A stretch of DNA of 33,354 bases. It comes from Methanobacteriota archaeon. GTDB taxonomy: Archaea > Thermoplasmatota > Thermoplasmata > RBG-16-68-12. This document shows, piece after piece, positions 9,206-18,157 of this stretch; positions within the stretch are counted from its first letter, which is position 1, and each line of letters begins with the position of its first letter. Both the position numbers and the translations under genes were made by a program. Under the pieces are notes generated by a model that did not search any database, was not told where the DNA came from, and worked only from the letters and a program-made list of their open reading frames with translations. The DNA lies in assembly GCA_005878385.1 (NCBI GenBank), contig VBMN01000081.1, forward strand, positions 1 to 33,354. The letters run 5' to 3'.

Positions 9206-9652
9206 TCACGGATTCTGTTCCAGAGGTGGCAAAAGGCCAAGCTGGGCCATCAGGCCCGCCTGATCGAAGTACAGGTTGATCTCCGCGAACTTGCCGCCCT
9301 CGAGCTTCGAAATCATCGCGACTGAGAGTTGAACAGGCTTGTTCGTGGCGGGAATCGACTGGCCCCCCTGGATCTCCAAGGGTCCCGTGTGGGTTCCTCG
9401 CATGTGGCCCAGTTGGGTTACCCAATCCCCGGCGCCGAACTGCGTTTCCGTCGCGAACCGAATGTCGGGAAAGGCCTTGAGAAACGGCTCGAGAGACGCA
9501 CGGATCGCCTTCGGCCCCTTAATCCCCTGGGGATTTTGTGGGTCCCGCTGAAGGACCGAATTCAGATGGAGGCTCTCGAACGTGTCCAAGTCGCGGTCAT
9601 TCAGGGCCTTCGTCGCCTTTTCGATCACTCTGAGATTTTCTTCTACGCTCAT
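9206..9652 (-). CDS. SnoaL-like / ester cyclase family protein
   Basis: MSVEENLRVIEKATKALNDRDLDTFESLH...PFLKAFPDIRFATETQFGAGDWV...KFAEINLYFDQAGLMAQLGLLPP; typical SnoaL/NTF2-like pattern. ATG at 9652 is internal to the listed ORF. Confidence 0.85.
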   Translation of the reverse strand: MSVEENLRVIEKATKALNDRDLDTFESLHLNSVLQRDPQNPQGIKGPKAIRASLEPFLKAFPDIRFATETQFGAGDWVTQLGHMRGTHTGPLEIQGGQSIPATNKPVQLSVAMISKLEGGKFAEINLYFDQAGLMAQLGLLPPLEQNP

Positions 9653-9772
9653 TGATTCACCTCCTCCTTCCGCTAAGGCCTTGGGTATGCTAAACGCGCC
9701 CCTCCTCGGCTCCCATCCCGGTTCCGCATCCATGTTCCTCCGTATAACTGTTGCATCCGTCCGCCCTCACGG

Positions 9773-10294
9773 TCACGGTGCATCTCGCTCGCAAATCGAG
9801 GCCGCCGTTGGCCACCCTCTTGCCAACATGCGCAGAATGCGTCGCCCCATGAGCCGCGCGACGATCCGTCCCAAGGGCCCGGCGGGTGTGATGGTGCTTC
9901 GAATCTGCAGTCGAGTGCCATCCCCGCTGGGAATAGCCTCGAACTCATCGTGAATCCGGAGTCCCATGGCCCTCGCATCGAAGGTCCAACTGCCATCCTC
10001 GCGCACACGGAGGGCCTCCGGGAGGAGCCTCTCCGTCCCGAAAGGGCCGCGCCAGGTGCCCACCAGGTCGATCCGATTGCCGTCCCGAGCCAGGACGCGA
10101 ATCCGGTGAGGCTGTTCGCGCGGATCCTTCGCGACGTAGTCATCCGGCAGATCCGTCCACCACGCCCGGACGGACGGTGGCGGTCGGTGGATGCTCAACT
10201 GCAGGTCCAGCTTGAGCGATCGGCCGACCCGGGTTGCGACGTCGGTCGAATGAGAAGTCACATGCCCCCGCGCATCCCTGGTTCCAACGCTCAT
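9773..10294 (-). CDS. SRPBCC / polyketide cyclase-like protein
   Basis: SLKLDLQLSIHRPPPSVRAWWTDLPDDY...GSWTFDARAMGLRIHDEFEAIPSGDGTRLQIRSTITPAGPLGRIVARLMG; START/SRPBCC-like pattern. Confidence 0.68.
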   Translation of the reverse strand: MSVGTRDARGHVTSHSTDVATRVGRSLKLDLQLSIHRPPPSVRAWWTDLPDDYVAKDPREQPHRIRVLARDGNRIDLVGTWRGPFGTERLLPEALRVREDGSWTFDARAMGLRIHDEFEAIPSGDGTRLQIRSTITPAGPLGRIVARLMGRRILRMLARGWPTAASICERDAP

Positions 10295-10459
10295 TTAATC
10301 CCCCGGATCGCCTACTCGGAGGATGTTCCATCGCCACTTGTATCTTTGTCGGCGGGGTCTCGCGGAACGCGAATCGGTTTCAGGTTGAGCGTCGGGTTCC
10401 GCGGGTCGTCTTTGGCGGGACCGTCAAGGCCAAGGCAACGCAATCCCCTGACCCTTCCA

Positions 10460-11410
10460 GTGGACGCTCTCGACAATCTCGACTTCGATATCTTGCGGGA
10501 GTTGATGGTCGGGAGCGGAGCCTACCTGCGGAACGATCGTGTAAGCCTTGGGACGATGGCCCGTGCGGTGGGTGTCCACCGCTCGACCGTGGCCGATCGA
10601 ATCGCGAAGTGGACTCGCATCGGGTTCCTCGGGGACTGGACCATCGACGTGGATCCGGCGGCGCTCGACCTCGTCGGGGCCCATGTCCATTTCGCATCGA
10701 GAGCGCAACCCCGCGAGCGCGCGTTGCACCTCGCGGCGCTCGTCGAAGGCGTCGAGGGCGTCCTTTCGTTCGATCAAGGGTGGGTCGGCGTCATCTTCAT
10801 GGCGGATTCACCCGCCGCCCTCGCGCGGACCGAGACCCTGCTCGCTCGAATCCTCGAAGCCGAGCGGAGCTCACGCATGGTCGATACGGCCGTGGATTAT
10901 CCCGAGACGCGCCCGTTCCCGCTGTCTCCGCTCGACGCCAAACTTCTGACGGTCCTGCTGCGTGACTCGCGGCAGACTCCGGCGGGAGTGGCCAAGAAGA
11001 CACACGTCACCGTGCGCACGGTGGAGCGGCGACTCGAGCGGCTCCGAACGGCCGGAGTCTATTACGTCCGACCCATCATTCACTTCGGCCACATCCCGGG
11101 TGTCAGCTTCGGGCTCTTGTGTTTCCAGTATTCCGGGGGAGAGCGGGGCACGGTGTTGCAGCGGGTCCTTCGGCTCGTCACGAATCAGATCGGCCGACAG
11201 GTCGAAGCCCCCACGAGAGGCATGCTCGTGATTCACGGCTCCGCGCGGGAACTCAGTGAGTCCGCAGAAACGACGGCGTCTGTCCCGGGTGTGCACGATG
11301 TCGTCCTCCGGACGTTTCTGGGAGAGACCGAAGCGCCCGGGTTTCCAGCTTGGTTGTCGGAACGGATCGATCGCCAATCTCGGGCCTCGAGGGTCGCCAT
11401 CCCTAAGTAG
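10460..11410 (+). CDS. Lrp/AsnC-like transcriptional regulator with two HTH regions
   Basis: First HTH VSLGTMARAVGVHRSTVADRIAKWTRIGFLG, second HTH QTPAGVAKKTHVTVRTVERRLERLRTAGVYYV. GTG at 10460 is in frame; listed upstream extension to 9950 is antisense to the SRPBCC gene. Confidence 0.78.
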   Translation: MDALDNLDFDILRELMVGSGAYLRNDRVSLGTMARAVGVHRSTVADRIAKWTRIGFLGDWTIDVDPAALDLVGAHVHFASRAQPRERALHLAALVEGVEGVLSFDQGWVGVIFMADSPAALARTETLLARILEAERSSRMVDTAVDYPETRPFPLSPLDAKLLTVLLRDSRQTPAGVAKKTHVTVRTVERRLERLRTAGVYYVRPIIHFGHIPGVSFGLLCFQYSGGERGTVLQRVLRLVTNQIGRQVEAPTRGMLVIHGSARELSESAETTASVPGVHDVVLRTFLGETEAPGFPAWLSERIDRQSRASRVAIPK

Positions 11411-11453
11411 CGGACGGAGTATTCGTCCTGAGAGCAGCGGGGAGGGAGAATCG

Positions 11454-11888
11454 TTGTCAGCGAAGGAGAACAGGGCCCTAATTCGGCGTTACTTCGACGT
11501 GATGGATCAGCCGAACGCAACAGCGGACATGCTGGATGAATTCGTCGACCCCGGGATCGTCGTGCACAATGCGCCTCCCGGATCACCGACGGACCTCGCG
11601 GGACTGAAGAAACAATTCACCATGTTCCAGACGTCGACTCCCGGGTATCACACGGTGGACGTCTTGGTCGCAGAAGGAGACAAGGTCGCGGCGAAGATCA
11701 CCGGTTACGGCACCCACGAGGGCGAACTCCTCGGCATTCCTCGAACGGGCAAGAAGATCCAGATGAGCGGCATCGTGATCTGGCGCATCAAGAACGGCAA
11801 GATCGTCGAGCACTGGGGACAGAACGACACTCTCGGTTTGCTCCAACAGCTCGGCGCCGTACCGCCACTGGGAAAGCCTCCAACTTAG
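11454..11888 (+). CDS. SnoaL-like ester cyclase
   Basis: LSAKENRALIRRYFDVMDQPNATADMLDEFVDPGIVVHNAPPG...GKKIQMSGIVIWRIKNGKIVEHWGQNDTLGLLQQLGAVPP; TTG start preceded by SD-like GGGGAGGGAG. Confidence 0.88.
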   Translation: MSAKENRALIRRYFDVMDQPNATADMLDEFVDPGIVVHNAPPGSPTDLAGLKKQFTMFQTSTPGYHTVDVLVAEGDKVAAKITGYGTHEGELLGIPRTGKKIQMSGIVIWRIKNGKIVEHWGQNDTLGLLQQLGAVPPLGKPPT

Positions 11889-12089
11889 CGGCCACGCAGA
11901 GGGAAGGGGTCGCCGTCCGAACGCCGGAGGGTCGAACGACCATCATGGATGTCAAGACGCTCGACGCCTTCCGGCCGTCTTCGAGGAACGTGGCTTCGAG
12001 AGGACGATCCTGGCTACGACGACGCAGAATCCCTCCAGAGAAAGTATTTTCCCACTCATGTGCCTACGGGCTCCTGAGGAGATTTTGAG

Positions 12090-12407
12090 TTGGAGCAATT
12101 CGCTTTGATAGCCACGCATCCGCCAGATCAGTGTCCGACCGCCAACGAGACGATTCGAAAGTTTTTCCTGAATCGATCTCCAGACATGACGAAGACCGCC
12201 GAGAAACACGGGGTCGAGTACCTCGCAGGGCCCATCATCACGACGGAGCACAAGAGCTACGCGATCGTGAAAGCCAAGAATGTCGAAGCGGTTCGAAACT
12301 TCGTCATTGAGAGCGGCCTCATCCAGTGGAATAGCGTGGACGTCGTCCACGGGGTCTCGATGGAACAAGCCCTCGAGGAAATCGACAAACTCAAGCCGAT
12401 TTACTGA
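12090..12407 (+). CDS. Small conserved protein, ferredoxin-like alpha+beta fold (DUF3303/GYD-like candidate)
   Basis: MEQFALIATHPPDQCPTANETIRKFFLNRSPDMTKTAEKHGVEYLAGPIITTEHKSYAIVKAKNVEAVRNFVIESGLIQWNSVDVVHGVSMEQALEEIDKL; TTG start. Confidence 0.65.
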   Translation: MEQFALIATHPPDQCPTANETIRKFFLNRSPDMTKTAEKHGVEYLAGPIITTEHKSYAIVKAKNVEAVRNFVIESGLIQWNSVDVVHGVSMEQALEEIDKLKPIY

Positions 12408-12555
12408 AGGCCCGCTCCGCGTCCGCCTGGGGACATCCGCGAGGGATGAATTACGGGATCGGCTCTGGCATCCGGGGACACTAATCTGTGGTAGCTACCT
12501 TAAACAAGGCTGATCTTAGGCCTCTCCGGCAAATCGCGATCTCGACCCTCGATGC

Positions 12556-14865
12556 TCATGTCCTTTGGGGATCTGTGTTGCGTGAGCCCCTCCGCGCCCA
12601 CTCCTGGAGCAAGAGGTTCAGGTTGCTCCGACGAAGCATGTATAGGTTCACAACCTCTCCCGTCGTCCAGCGCAGGACCCAGTGCGCGCCCTTCCCGCTC
12701 GTCATGTGGATGTCCTGGATCTCCGCCCATGGGAACACCGTATCACTCAGATGCCGATCGTACGGAGATTCGAACCACATCCGGAATCCGACATCGTCAA
12801 TGGCCACGTAGGACGGCCGACCGACTCCGCCGAATAGCAGCATGTAGGAGAAAAGTCCCGCGCTTAGGACCACGATCGTCCCTATGAAACCAAGACCCCA
12901 GTACCCCGAGTCCGCTCGTGGACCGAGTCCGGGATAAACCGCGAGAAGGGCGACACCGCCGAGGACGACCCCCATCGCACCGACGCCTCGCTTCCTTGGA
13001 GTGGTGCCTCGTCCGTTCGGGATCCAGCTCCGGTTCGGGTCCCGCGACTCGGCGGAGGCGTCGAGGGCAAGCATGGGTTGTCCGTGGAGGGCGCGCCTAC
13101 TGCGGACCCGGCGCGCGAGGAGCACGACCGCGCCCGCGACGGAGATCGCTCCGATCAAAGAGGGGATTAGCAGGAGAAGAGCCGCGCTCATCACGCTCGG
13201 CTCCAGTGTGATGAGGGGAACGGCTGCCGCCTGCGATGCAATCTGCGCGTCGAGATGAAGCGTGCCGTTCCCGAGTCTCGAGACGCTCCCGACGATCTGG
13301 ACGCGGTCCCCTCGCTCGTACACCCACATCGTCGTGTGAGGGGCCCACCATGCCATATGCGGCCCGTTGTAGATGAGGTACCAAGCTCCCGTCGCGACAA
13401 GGAGGGTTCCCGTCGCGTCGCCGAGCTCGAAGTTGTCGGTCGTGTTCCACGTCCAGCTCCACCCCGTTTTGGAGTAGTAAACCTCATGTCCACCCCACGC
13501 GACGAGACTGGACGAGAGGATCGTCCCGTCCACCTTGGCAATCTCGCCCGGAGTGAGGTCGGCGATTGGGGTCGGGTTCGTGTTCCTCCACGCGTTCGTC
13601 AGATTGTAGTCATAGGAGACGGCGGGATACCAGATTGCGAGGAACGCGACTCCGAGGACGACAGCCCCGAGGATCCTAGACGGCTTCGATGTCGCCTTTA
13701 TACCGCGCCCATGGCCCTCCTGGCATCCCTCCCGCCAGCAATTCCGACAGACGTAGAAATGATCGACTTTGCACCAGAGCAAGCGGAATCCCTCCAGGCC
13801 CGGATATCGGACGCGGCAGCGGACACACGCGACCCCCCGCTGAGAGCGGCTCGTCTCGGTCGCAATCGGAGTCGTGACGTGGGGAAAAGTTCGCTCCGGC
13901 GACGGGGTACCGGAACCTTCGCCCTTCCGTGGTGGAGTTTGCGTCCTGGGGGAACTGGGCCGAACCGCTCGGTGCAGCGGCCACTCGCTTGCGATGATCT
14001 GTGCGTTTTCCGAATCGATCCGGAGGAACCGCACGAGCCTTGTAATCGGGTCCGCTCCACCCGGGGTACTAGATCGGAGGACATTCAGATCGGTCCACGA
14101 CAACACCTCGCGAGCTGTGCGGCGGTCGTACGGAGAATCGTACCAGAAATGGATTCCATCGTCCGCCACCGCGACTTCCGAGGGCACGGACCAGGGGAGT
14201 GCGGCCACGAGGGCGGCAATCGAGCCGAACAGAGTGGCAAGGACAATCCCGGCTCCAAGCATTCCCAGGGATGCCGGAAAACTCGAGCTGGCAATCAAGA
14301 AAACGAGGACGAGGTCGAGCGCCGTCGCCACGACCGCCACGGCGACGACTGTGACCATCCTCTTCGGGAACACCGCCTTGTTGGACCGCCACGACCACTG
14401 CGGGTTTGGCACATCGGTAAACGATTCCGGTGGGACGGGCCTGCTACCGCTCACCTTCTGTCGATGGAGGGAGCCCCGGACGAGAACGGAGACCGCGAGC
14501 CAGACCACGCCGGCGAGAACCAAGACAGAGATCGCGAGGGCGATGGTTTCGTTGTCCATCAGAGAGCCCGGCACCGTCGGGAAGACGAACAAGACTGCCG
14601 CGAGCGAGAGAAGGGTCGGACCGAAGATTGCGAGAAGACCGATCCCCAGCATTCGATACGACTTACGAATCAACGGGGTCTTTCCGTGGGATGGCTCGCA
14701 TGCTTCACGGTAGCATTGCAGGCAGTAGTAGCAACGATCGGATCGACACCAAACCATCCGCCATGCCCGTCGACCGGGGAACGCGAGATGGCATCGCGCG
14801 CACTCCCTCACCACGAGCCAAAACTGATTGAGAGGTCCATAAGCTTGATGCGTAGACCTGCACAC
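12556..14865 (-). CDS. Internally duplicated membrane protein: two B-box-like zinc fingers, TM helices, two PH-like segments and one GIDE/OB-like insertion
   Basis: Two fingers with identical spacing CX2C-X14-C-X7-C-X2-C-X4-C-X3-H; two matching segments ADDGIHFWYDSPYDRRTAREVLSWTDL and IDDVGFRMWFESPYDRHLSDTVFPWAEI. True start may be GTG 14814. Confidence 0.82.
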   Translation of the reverse strand: MCRSTHQAYGPLNQFWLVVRECARCHLAFPGRRAWRMVWCRSDRCYYCLQCYREACEPSHGKTPLIRKSYRMLGIGLLAIFGPTLLSLAAVLFVFPTVPGSLMDNETIALAISVLVLAGVVWLAVSVLVRGSLHRQKVSGSRPVPPESFTDVPNPQWSWRSNKAVFPKRMVTVVAVAVVATALDLVLVFLIASSSFPASLGMLGAGIVLATLFGSIAALVAALPWSVPSEVAVADDGIHFWYDSPYDRRTAREVLSWTDLNVLRSSTPGGADPITRLVRFLRIDSENAQIIASEWPLHRAVRPSSPRTQTPPRKGEGSGTPSPERTFPHVTTPIATETSRSQRGVACVRCRVRYPGLEGFRLLWCKVDHFYVCRNCWREGCQEGHGRGIKATSKPSRILGAVVLGVAFLAIWYPAVSYDYNLTNAWRNTNPTPIADLTPGEIAKVDGTILSSSLVAWGGHEVYYSKTGWSWTWNTTDNFELGDATGTLLVATGAWYLIYNGPHMAWWAPHTTMWVYERGDRVQIVGSVSRLGNGTLHLDAQIASQAAAVPLITLEPSVMSAALLLLIPSLIGAISVAGAVVLLARRVRSRRALHGQPMLALDASAESRDPNRSWIPNGRGTTPRKRGVGAMGVVLGGVALLAVYPGLGPRADSGYWGLGFIGTIVVLSAGLFSYMLLFGGVGRPSYVAIDDVGFRMWFESPYDRHLSDTVFPWAEIQDIHMTSGKGAHWVLRWTTGEVVNLYMLRRSNLNLLLQEWARRGSRNTDPQRT

Positions 14866-14972
14866 GGTGCTCGTCCCATCGGCTCGGTCTGGGGGCCTGG
14901 AACCCCTATTCCGAGTCCCCGTGAACGCCAGTTGGCCAGATGGAATAGCCCGTCAACATTGTTCCCGCGGCC

Positions 14973-14979
14973 TTTATGA
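14973..14979 (+). promoter_or_regulatory. TATA-like box for 15004 CDS
   Basis: TTTATGA, 25-31 nt upstream of ATG 15004. Confidence 0.5.
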
Positions 14980-15003
14980 CCCAGCCGTCCCAACCGTTTT
15001 TCC

Positions 15004-16005
15004 ATGGCGGACGCAGGCGCCCACCCGAATCGGCGGCCCCTCCTCGCGCTCATCCTCCTCTCTCCGGTCATCGCGGAGATGCTCTCTGGATCCACACCAC
15101 CCTTGGAATGGCTGAATCCGATCGCGGCCCTCTTCTTGATCTGGTTGTACGGCGCCGGCGTCCTCGTCATGCGCGAGACGGCGGTGCGGTGGAAGACCGG
15201 ATGGCCGAGCATCCTGCTCCTCGGCGCGGCGTACGGGATCATCGAGGAAGGCCTCGCGGTGAAATCGTTCTTCGACCCGACTTGGATGGACCTCGGGACC
15301 CTCGGCGTCTATGGCCGATGGCTCGACGTGAACTGGGTCTGGGCCGTCTGGCTCACGATCTACCATGCGGTCGTCAGCATCGCGATTCCGATCTTCCTGA
15401 TGGAATGGATCTGGCCTCGCGTCCGCGGCCATCCGCTCACCTCGCGGCGCGGCTACATCGCCTCCATCGCCCTTCTCGCGGGGGCGACGATCTTCATCAA
15501 CCTCTTGCTCACGCCGTACCGGCCGTCCGCCTGGCATCTCCTCGGGGCCTCCCTGACTGTGGTCCTCCTGATCTGGGCCGCGAAGAGGTACGCGGGCGTC
15601 CTCTGGTCTCGGCTGCCGTCGCGAAAACTTCCTCCCGCGCCGCGGGTCTACGCGCTCGCCGGTTTCGGGTTCCTGATGGGCTCCTTCCTCCTCTATGGCG
15701 GAGGACCGTTCTTCGGAGTGATCCCGGTCCTCACGGCCCTGGAAGGCGCCGTCGTCCTCGTCGGCGTCATGTTTCTCGTGCGCCGCACCTCGGATGACCC
15801 GGTCACCTGGGCCCGGCAGCGGTTCGCGTTCGTCGCGGGATGCGTCGGATTCCTGATCGTCCTCGCGGCGTTCCTCGAAATCGCCGGATCACGAGGCATG
15901 GCGGTCGCCGGCGCGGCCTTCGCGTACCTCCTGGTGCGCCTGTATCGGAAAGCGTTTTCTTCCCGAGAGATTCTCGTGACGCCCGCCGGACCCCCAACGC
16001 CCTAG
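15004..16005 (+). CDS. Multi-pass membrane protein, CPBP/PrsW-like candidate
   Basis: About 8-9 hydrophobic helices; LLGAAYGIIEEGLAVKSFFDP and later IYHAVVSIAIP give an EE...H pattern reminiscent of intramembrane proteases; TATA-like box about 27 nt upstream. Confidence 0.72.
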   Translation: MADAGAHPNRRPLLALILLSPVIAEMLSGSTPPLEWLNPIAALFLIWLYGAGVLVMRETAVRWKTGWPSILLLGAAYGIIEEGLAVKSFFDPTWMDLGTLGVYGRWLDVNWVWAVWLTIYHAVVSIAIPIFLMEWIWPRVRGHPLTSRRGYIASIALLAGATIFINLLLTPYRPSAWHLLGASLTVVLLIWAAKRYAGVLWSRLPSRKLPPAPRVYALAGFGFLMGSFLLYGGGPFFGVIPVLTALEGAVVLVGVMFLVRRTSDDPVTWARQRFAFVAGCVGFLIVLAAFLEIAGSRGMAVAGAAFAYLLVRLYRKAFSSREILVTPAGPPTP

Positions 16006-16027
16006 CATTCATCGCACCGGCGCAATC

Positions 16028-16035
16028 CTTTATGA
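16028..16035 (+). promoter_or_regulatory. TATA-like box for DinB gene
   Basis: CTTTATGA, 25-32 nt upstream of ATG 16060. Confidence 0.5.
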
Positions 16036-16059
16036 TTCCCGCGCTCGTTCGCGGCGCCC

Positions 16060-16578
16060 ATGACGACGGCGGCGGACTTCCGATCCATCTACGAATACAA
16101 TTGGCAGGTCCTGCGCGACTACGGCGAGGCCCTCGAGAAACTCCCCCGAGAGGAGCTGGTCAAGAACCGCGAAGCGACGCACGGATCGTTGAAGAACATC
16201 TTCCACCACATCCTTTCCGTCCACGACGGCTGGCTGAACGTGACCGCGCAAGGCGTATCCGCGGATCCTGCGATGCGCGAGAAGGATTTTGACGAGGTCC
16301 CTTCGATGGAACCGCTCCGGGGATATCTCGAGAAAATCATCGCGAAAGAGACATCGTTTCTGGCCAAGCTGAAGGACAAAGACCTCGGCCGCCGGGTGAA
16401 GCCGGAATGGAAGGAACGATCGCATCCGCTGAGTGATGCCTTGATGCAGGTGACGATGGAACAGGCGCACCATCTCGGGGAGCTCATCGCGCTCCTGTGG
16501 CAGATCGACGTGGAGCCGCCGGAGATGACGTGGATCGACGTGCGCCTCGCGATGAAAGGGGACCCCGGCCCGTCATAG
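16060..16578 (+). CDS. DinB family protein
   Basis: SLKNIFHHILSVHDGWLNV and MEQAHHLGELIALLWQIDVEPPEMTWID: His-containing four-helix DinB pattern. Confidence 0.85.
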   Translation: MTTAADFRSIYEYNWQVLRDYGEALEKLPREELVKNREATHGSLKNIFHHILSVHDGWLNVTAQGVSADPAMREKDFDEVPSMEPLRGYLEKIIAKETSFLAKLKDKDLGRRVKPEWKERSHPLSDALMQVTMEQAHHLGELIALLWQIDVEPPEMTWIDVRLAMKGDPGPS

Positions 16579-16605
16579 GAATCCGGAAGCGCTCCCGCAA
16601 AGCCT

Positions 16606-18090
16606 TCACGCGAAGATCGACGGAGTTCCCGTCGGGAACTGGACCCGATAGCCGAGCGGCACCGTCCGGGCCTGGGTCGCGGGGACCGTCTCGATGAGAT
16701 TCCCCGCGGAATCCTTGAGGGACCAGGGGTCCGTCGACGCCACGACGACCGGCGTCGTGACGACCACGTATTCTCCGGTCGTCGGGGCGGAGTTGGTCCC
16801 CCCGGCACCGACGAACGACATGGGCGTCGACTCGAAGAACGGCGTCGCCAGTTTGCCGAACGGGGTCACGCCGGACATGTTCCCCAGATACACCCGGAAG
16901 AACTGGTTCGGGTTCAGGTTCCCGAGGGCCATCGTGCCGACGCCGTCCTTGTACCCTCCGTTCACCCGCAGGACCTGTTCACGCGACATCCAGCTCGTGT
17001 TCCGGTTGTCGAGGAGGTTCACCGTCTTTCCGATCTCATCCGAGATCGCGAGTTCATCGATCGTGAGGACGAACCAACACGCTCCCGCCCCGGAGGCGGG
17101 TTCGATCGTCACAATCGTGTGCGGGGACGTGTAGTGCTGCTCGAAGAAGAACCGATCGATGTTCATCTGACGCAATCCCTTACTGGGTTCCGACTGCGCC
17201 TGCATCAGGATCGGCCGGAGCCCGATTCCCGACGTTCGGGCGGATTGTTCGACCACGGAGAGATTTTCGAATCGGATCGGCGTGCCGGTCTCCGCGCCGC
17301 TGGACACCTTGATGGCGACGGGAGATCCCGCCGCGTCATACTCCGTCTCGATGCTCGTGTTCCCGCTGAACGTGATGTGGCCAAAGCCGGAGTTCGTATT
17401 CCCGAATTCGATTGCCGAGTAGTCCGCCCCGGTGCCGGATAAGGCGACCTTCAGGTTCTGGATCTCGATGTACTGCATGTAGCCGGCGCTTCCGAGAAAG
17501 CGGAGGCCTTGCTGATTCGGCTGCCCGGTCGGGTGCATCGAAATGTCGCGCAGGACCATCATCTGCTGGTTCCCGGTCCCGTCAAACTGGAGCTCCCGAC
17601 AGTGCAATCCTTGCAGCAATCCGCCGCGGACGACGCCCGTGTACTGAATCTTCTGAATGTGCGGCCGCGGTGTGTTCCGGTAGCGAGGCGGGGGATCCCG
17701 GAGCGAGACCAGGGAGACGCTGTCCTTGTTAATCATGACGATCCCGTTCGGGGCGTCGAGGTCTTCGGTAATCCAGATCGTTCCACCGAGGTCGGATGGG
17801 AGGGCGTCGATCGCGCTTTGGACGACGACCGCGCCGTCCGCTTGCGAGAACTCGTCGGTCCCGGTGGCCAGGTTCCTCCGTCGAAAGAGGGTCGCGGCCT
17901 TGTCGAACCACACCAGATAGGACCCGGCCTGGGGAAAGGGAGAGGGGCCGGTTGGCGGCGGGGGGGCGGCCGTGGGCCGTAAGGAGGGTGCCAGGACCGC
18001 GGTCCCAACCACCGCGGCGCTCGCCCCCCCGATGATCGCGGCCTTCACGAAAGCCCGTCGAGAGGTCGGCTTGGGCTTCTCCTCCTCCAT
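16606..18090 (-). CDS. Tat-exported protein with pectate-lyase/tailspike-like beta-helix
   Basis: Twin-arginine signal TSRRAFVKAAIIGGASAAVVGTAVLAP; ADGAVVVQSAIDALPSDLGGTIWI start typical of phage-tailspike/pectate-lyase-like folds; beta-rich middle. Confidence 0.75.
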   Translation of the reverse strand: MEEEKPKPTSRRAFVKAAIIGGASAAVVGTAVLAPSLRPTAAPPPPTGPSPFPQAGSYLVWFDKAATLFRRRNLATGTDEFSQADGAVVVQSAIDALPSDLGGTIWITEDLDAPNGIVMINKDSVSLVSLRDPPPRYRNTPRPHIQKIQYTGVVRGGLLQGLHCRELQFDGTGNQQMMVLRDISMHPTGQPNQQGLRFLGSAGYMQYIEIQNLKVALSGTGADYSAIEFGNTNSGFGHITFSGNTSIETEYDAAGSPVAIKVSSGAETGTPIRFENLSVVEQSARTSGIGLRPILMQAQSEPSKGLRQMNIDRFFFEQHYTSPHTIVTIEPASGAGACWFVLTIDELAISDEIGKTVNLLDNRNTSWMSREQVLRVNGGYKDGVGTMALGNLNPNQFFRVYLGNMSGVTPFGKLATPFFESTPMSFVGAGGTNSAPTTGEYVVVTTPVVVASTDPWSLKDSAGNLIETVPATQARTVPLGYRVQFPTGTPSIFA

Positions 18091-18115
18091 AGCCGTCCGA
18101 AAACCGTCCCGATTT

Positions 18116-18124
18116 GAGATAACC
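18116..18124 (-). promoter_or_regulatory. TATA-like box for Tat beta-helix gene
   Basis: GGTTATCTC on the minus strand, 26-34 nt upstream of ATG 18090. Confidence 0.4.
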
Positions 18125-18157
18125 CTTGCGCTTCGGAGCGAACTCAGCCCGCGGCGG

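Noticed and set aside
11889-12089. Possible gene remnant upstream of 12090 (e.g. VFEERGFERTILATTTQNPSRE in one frame)
   Set aside because: Too short and without a recognisable family or clear start; could be ordinary intergenic sequence.
13255-14979. 574 aa plus-strand ORF
   Set aside because: Antisense to the zinc-finger membrane protein, whose duplicated Cys motifs and TM helices strongly support the minus strand.
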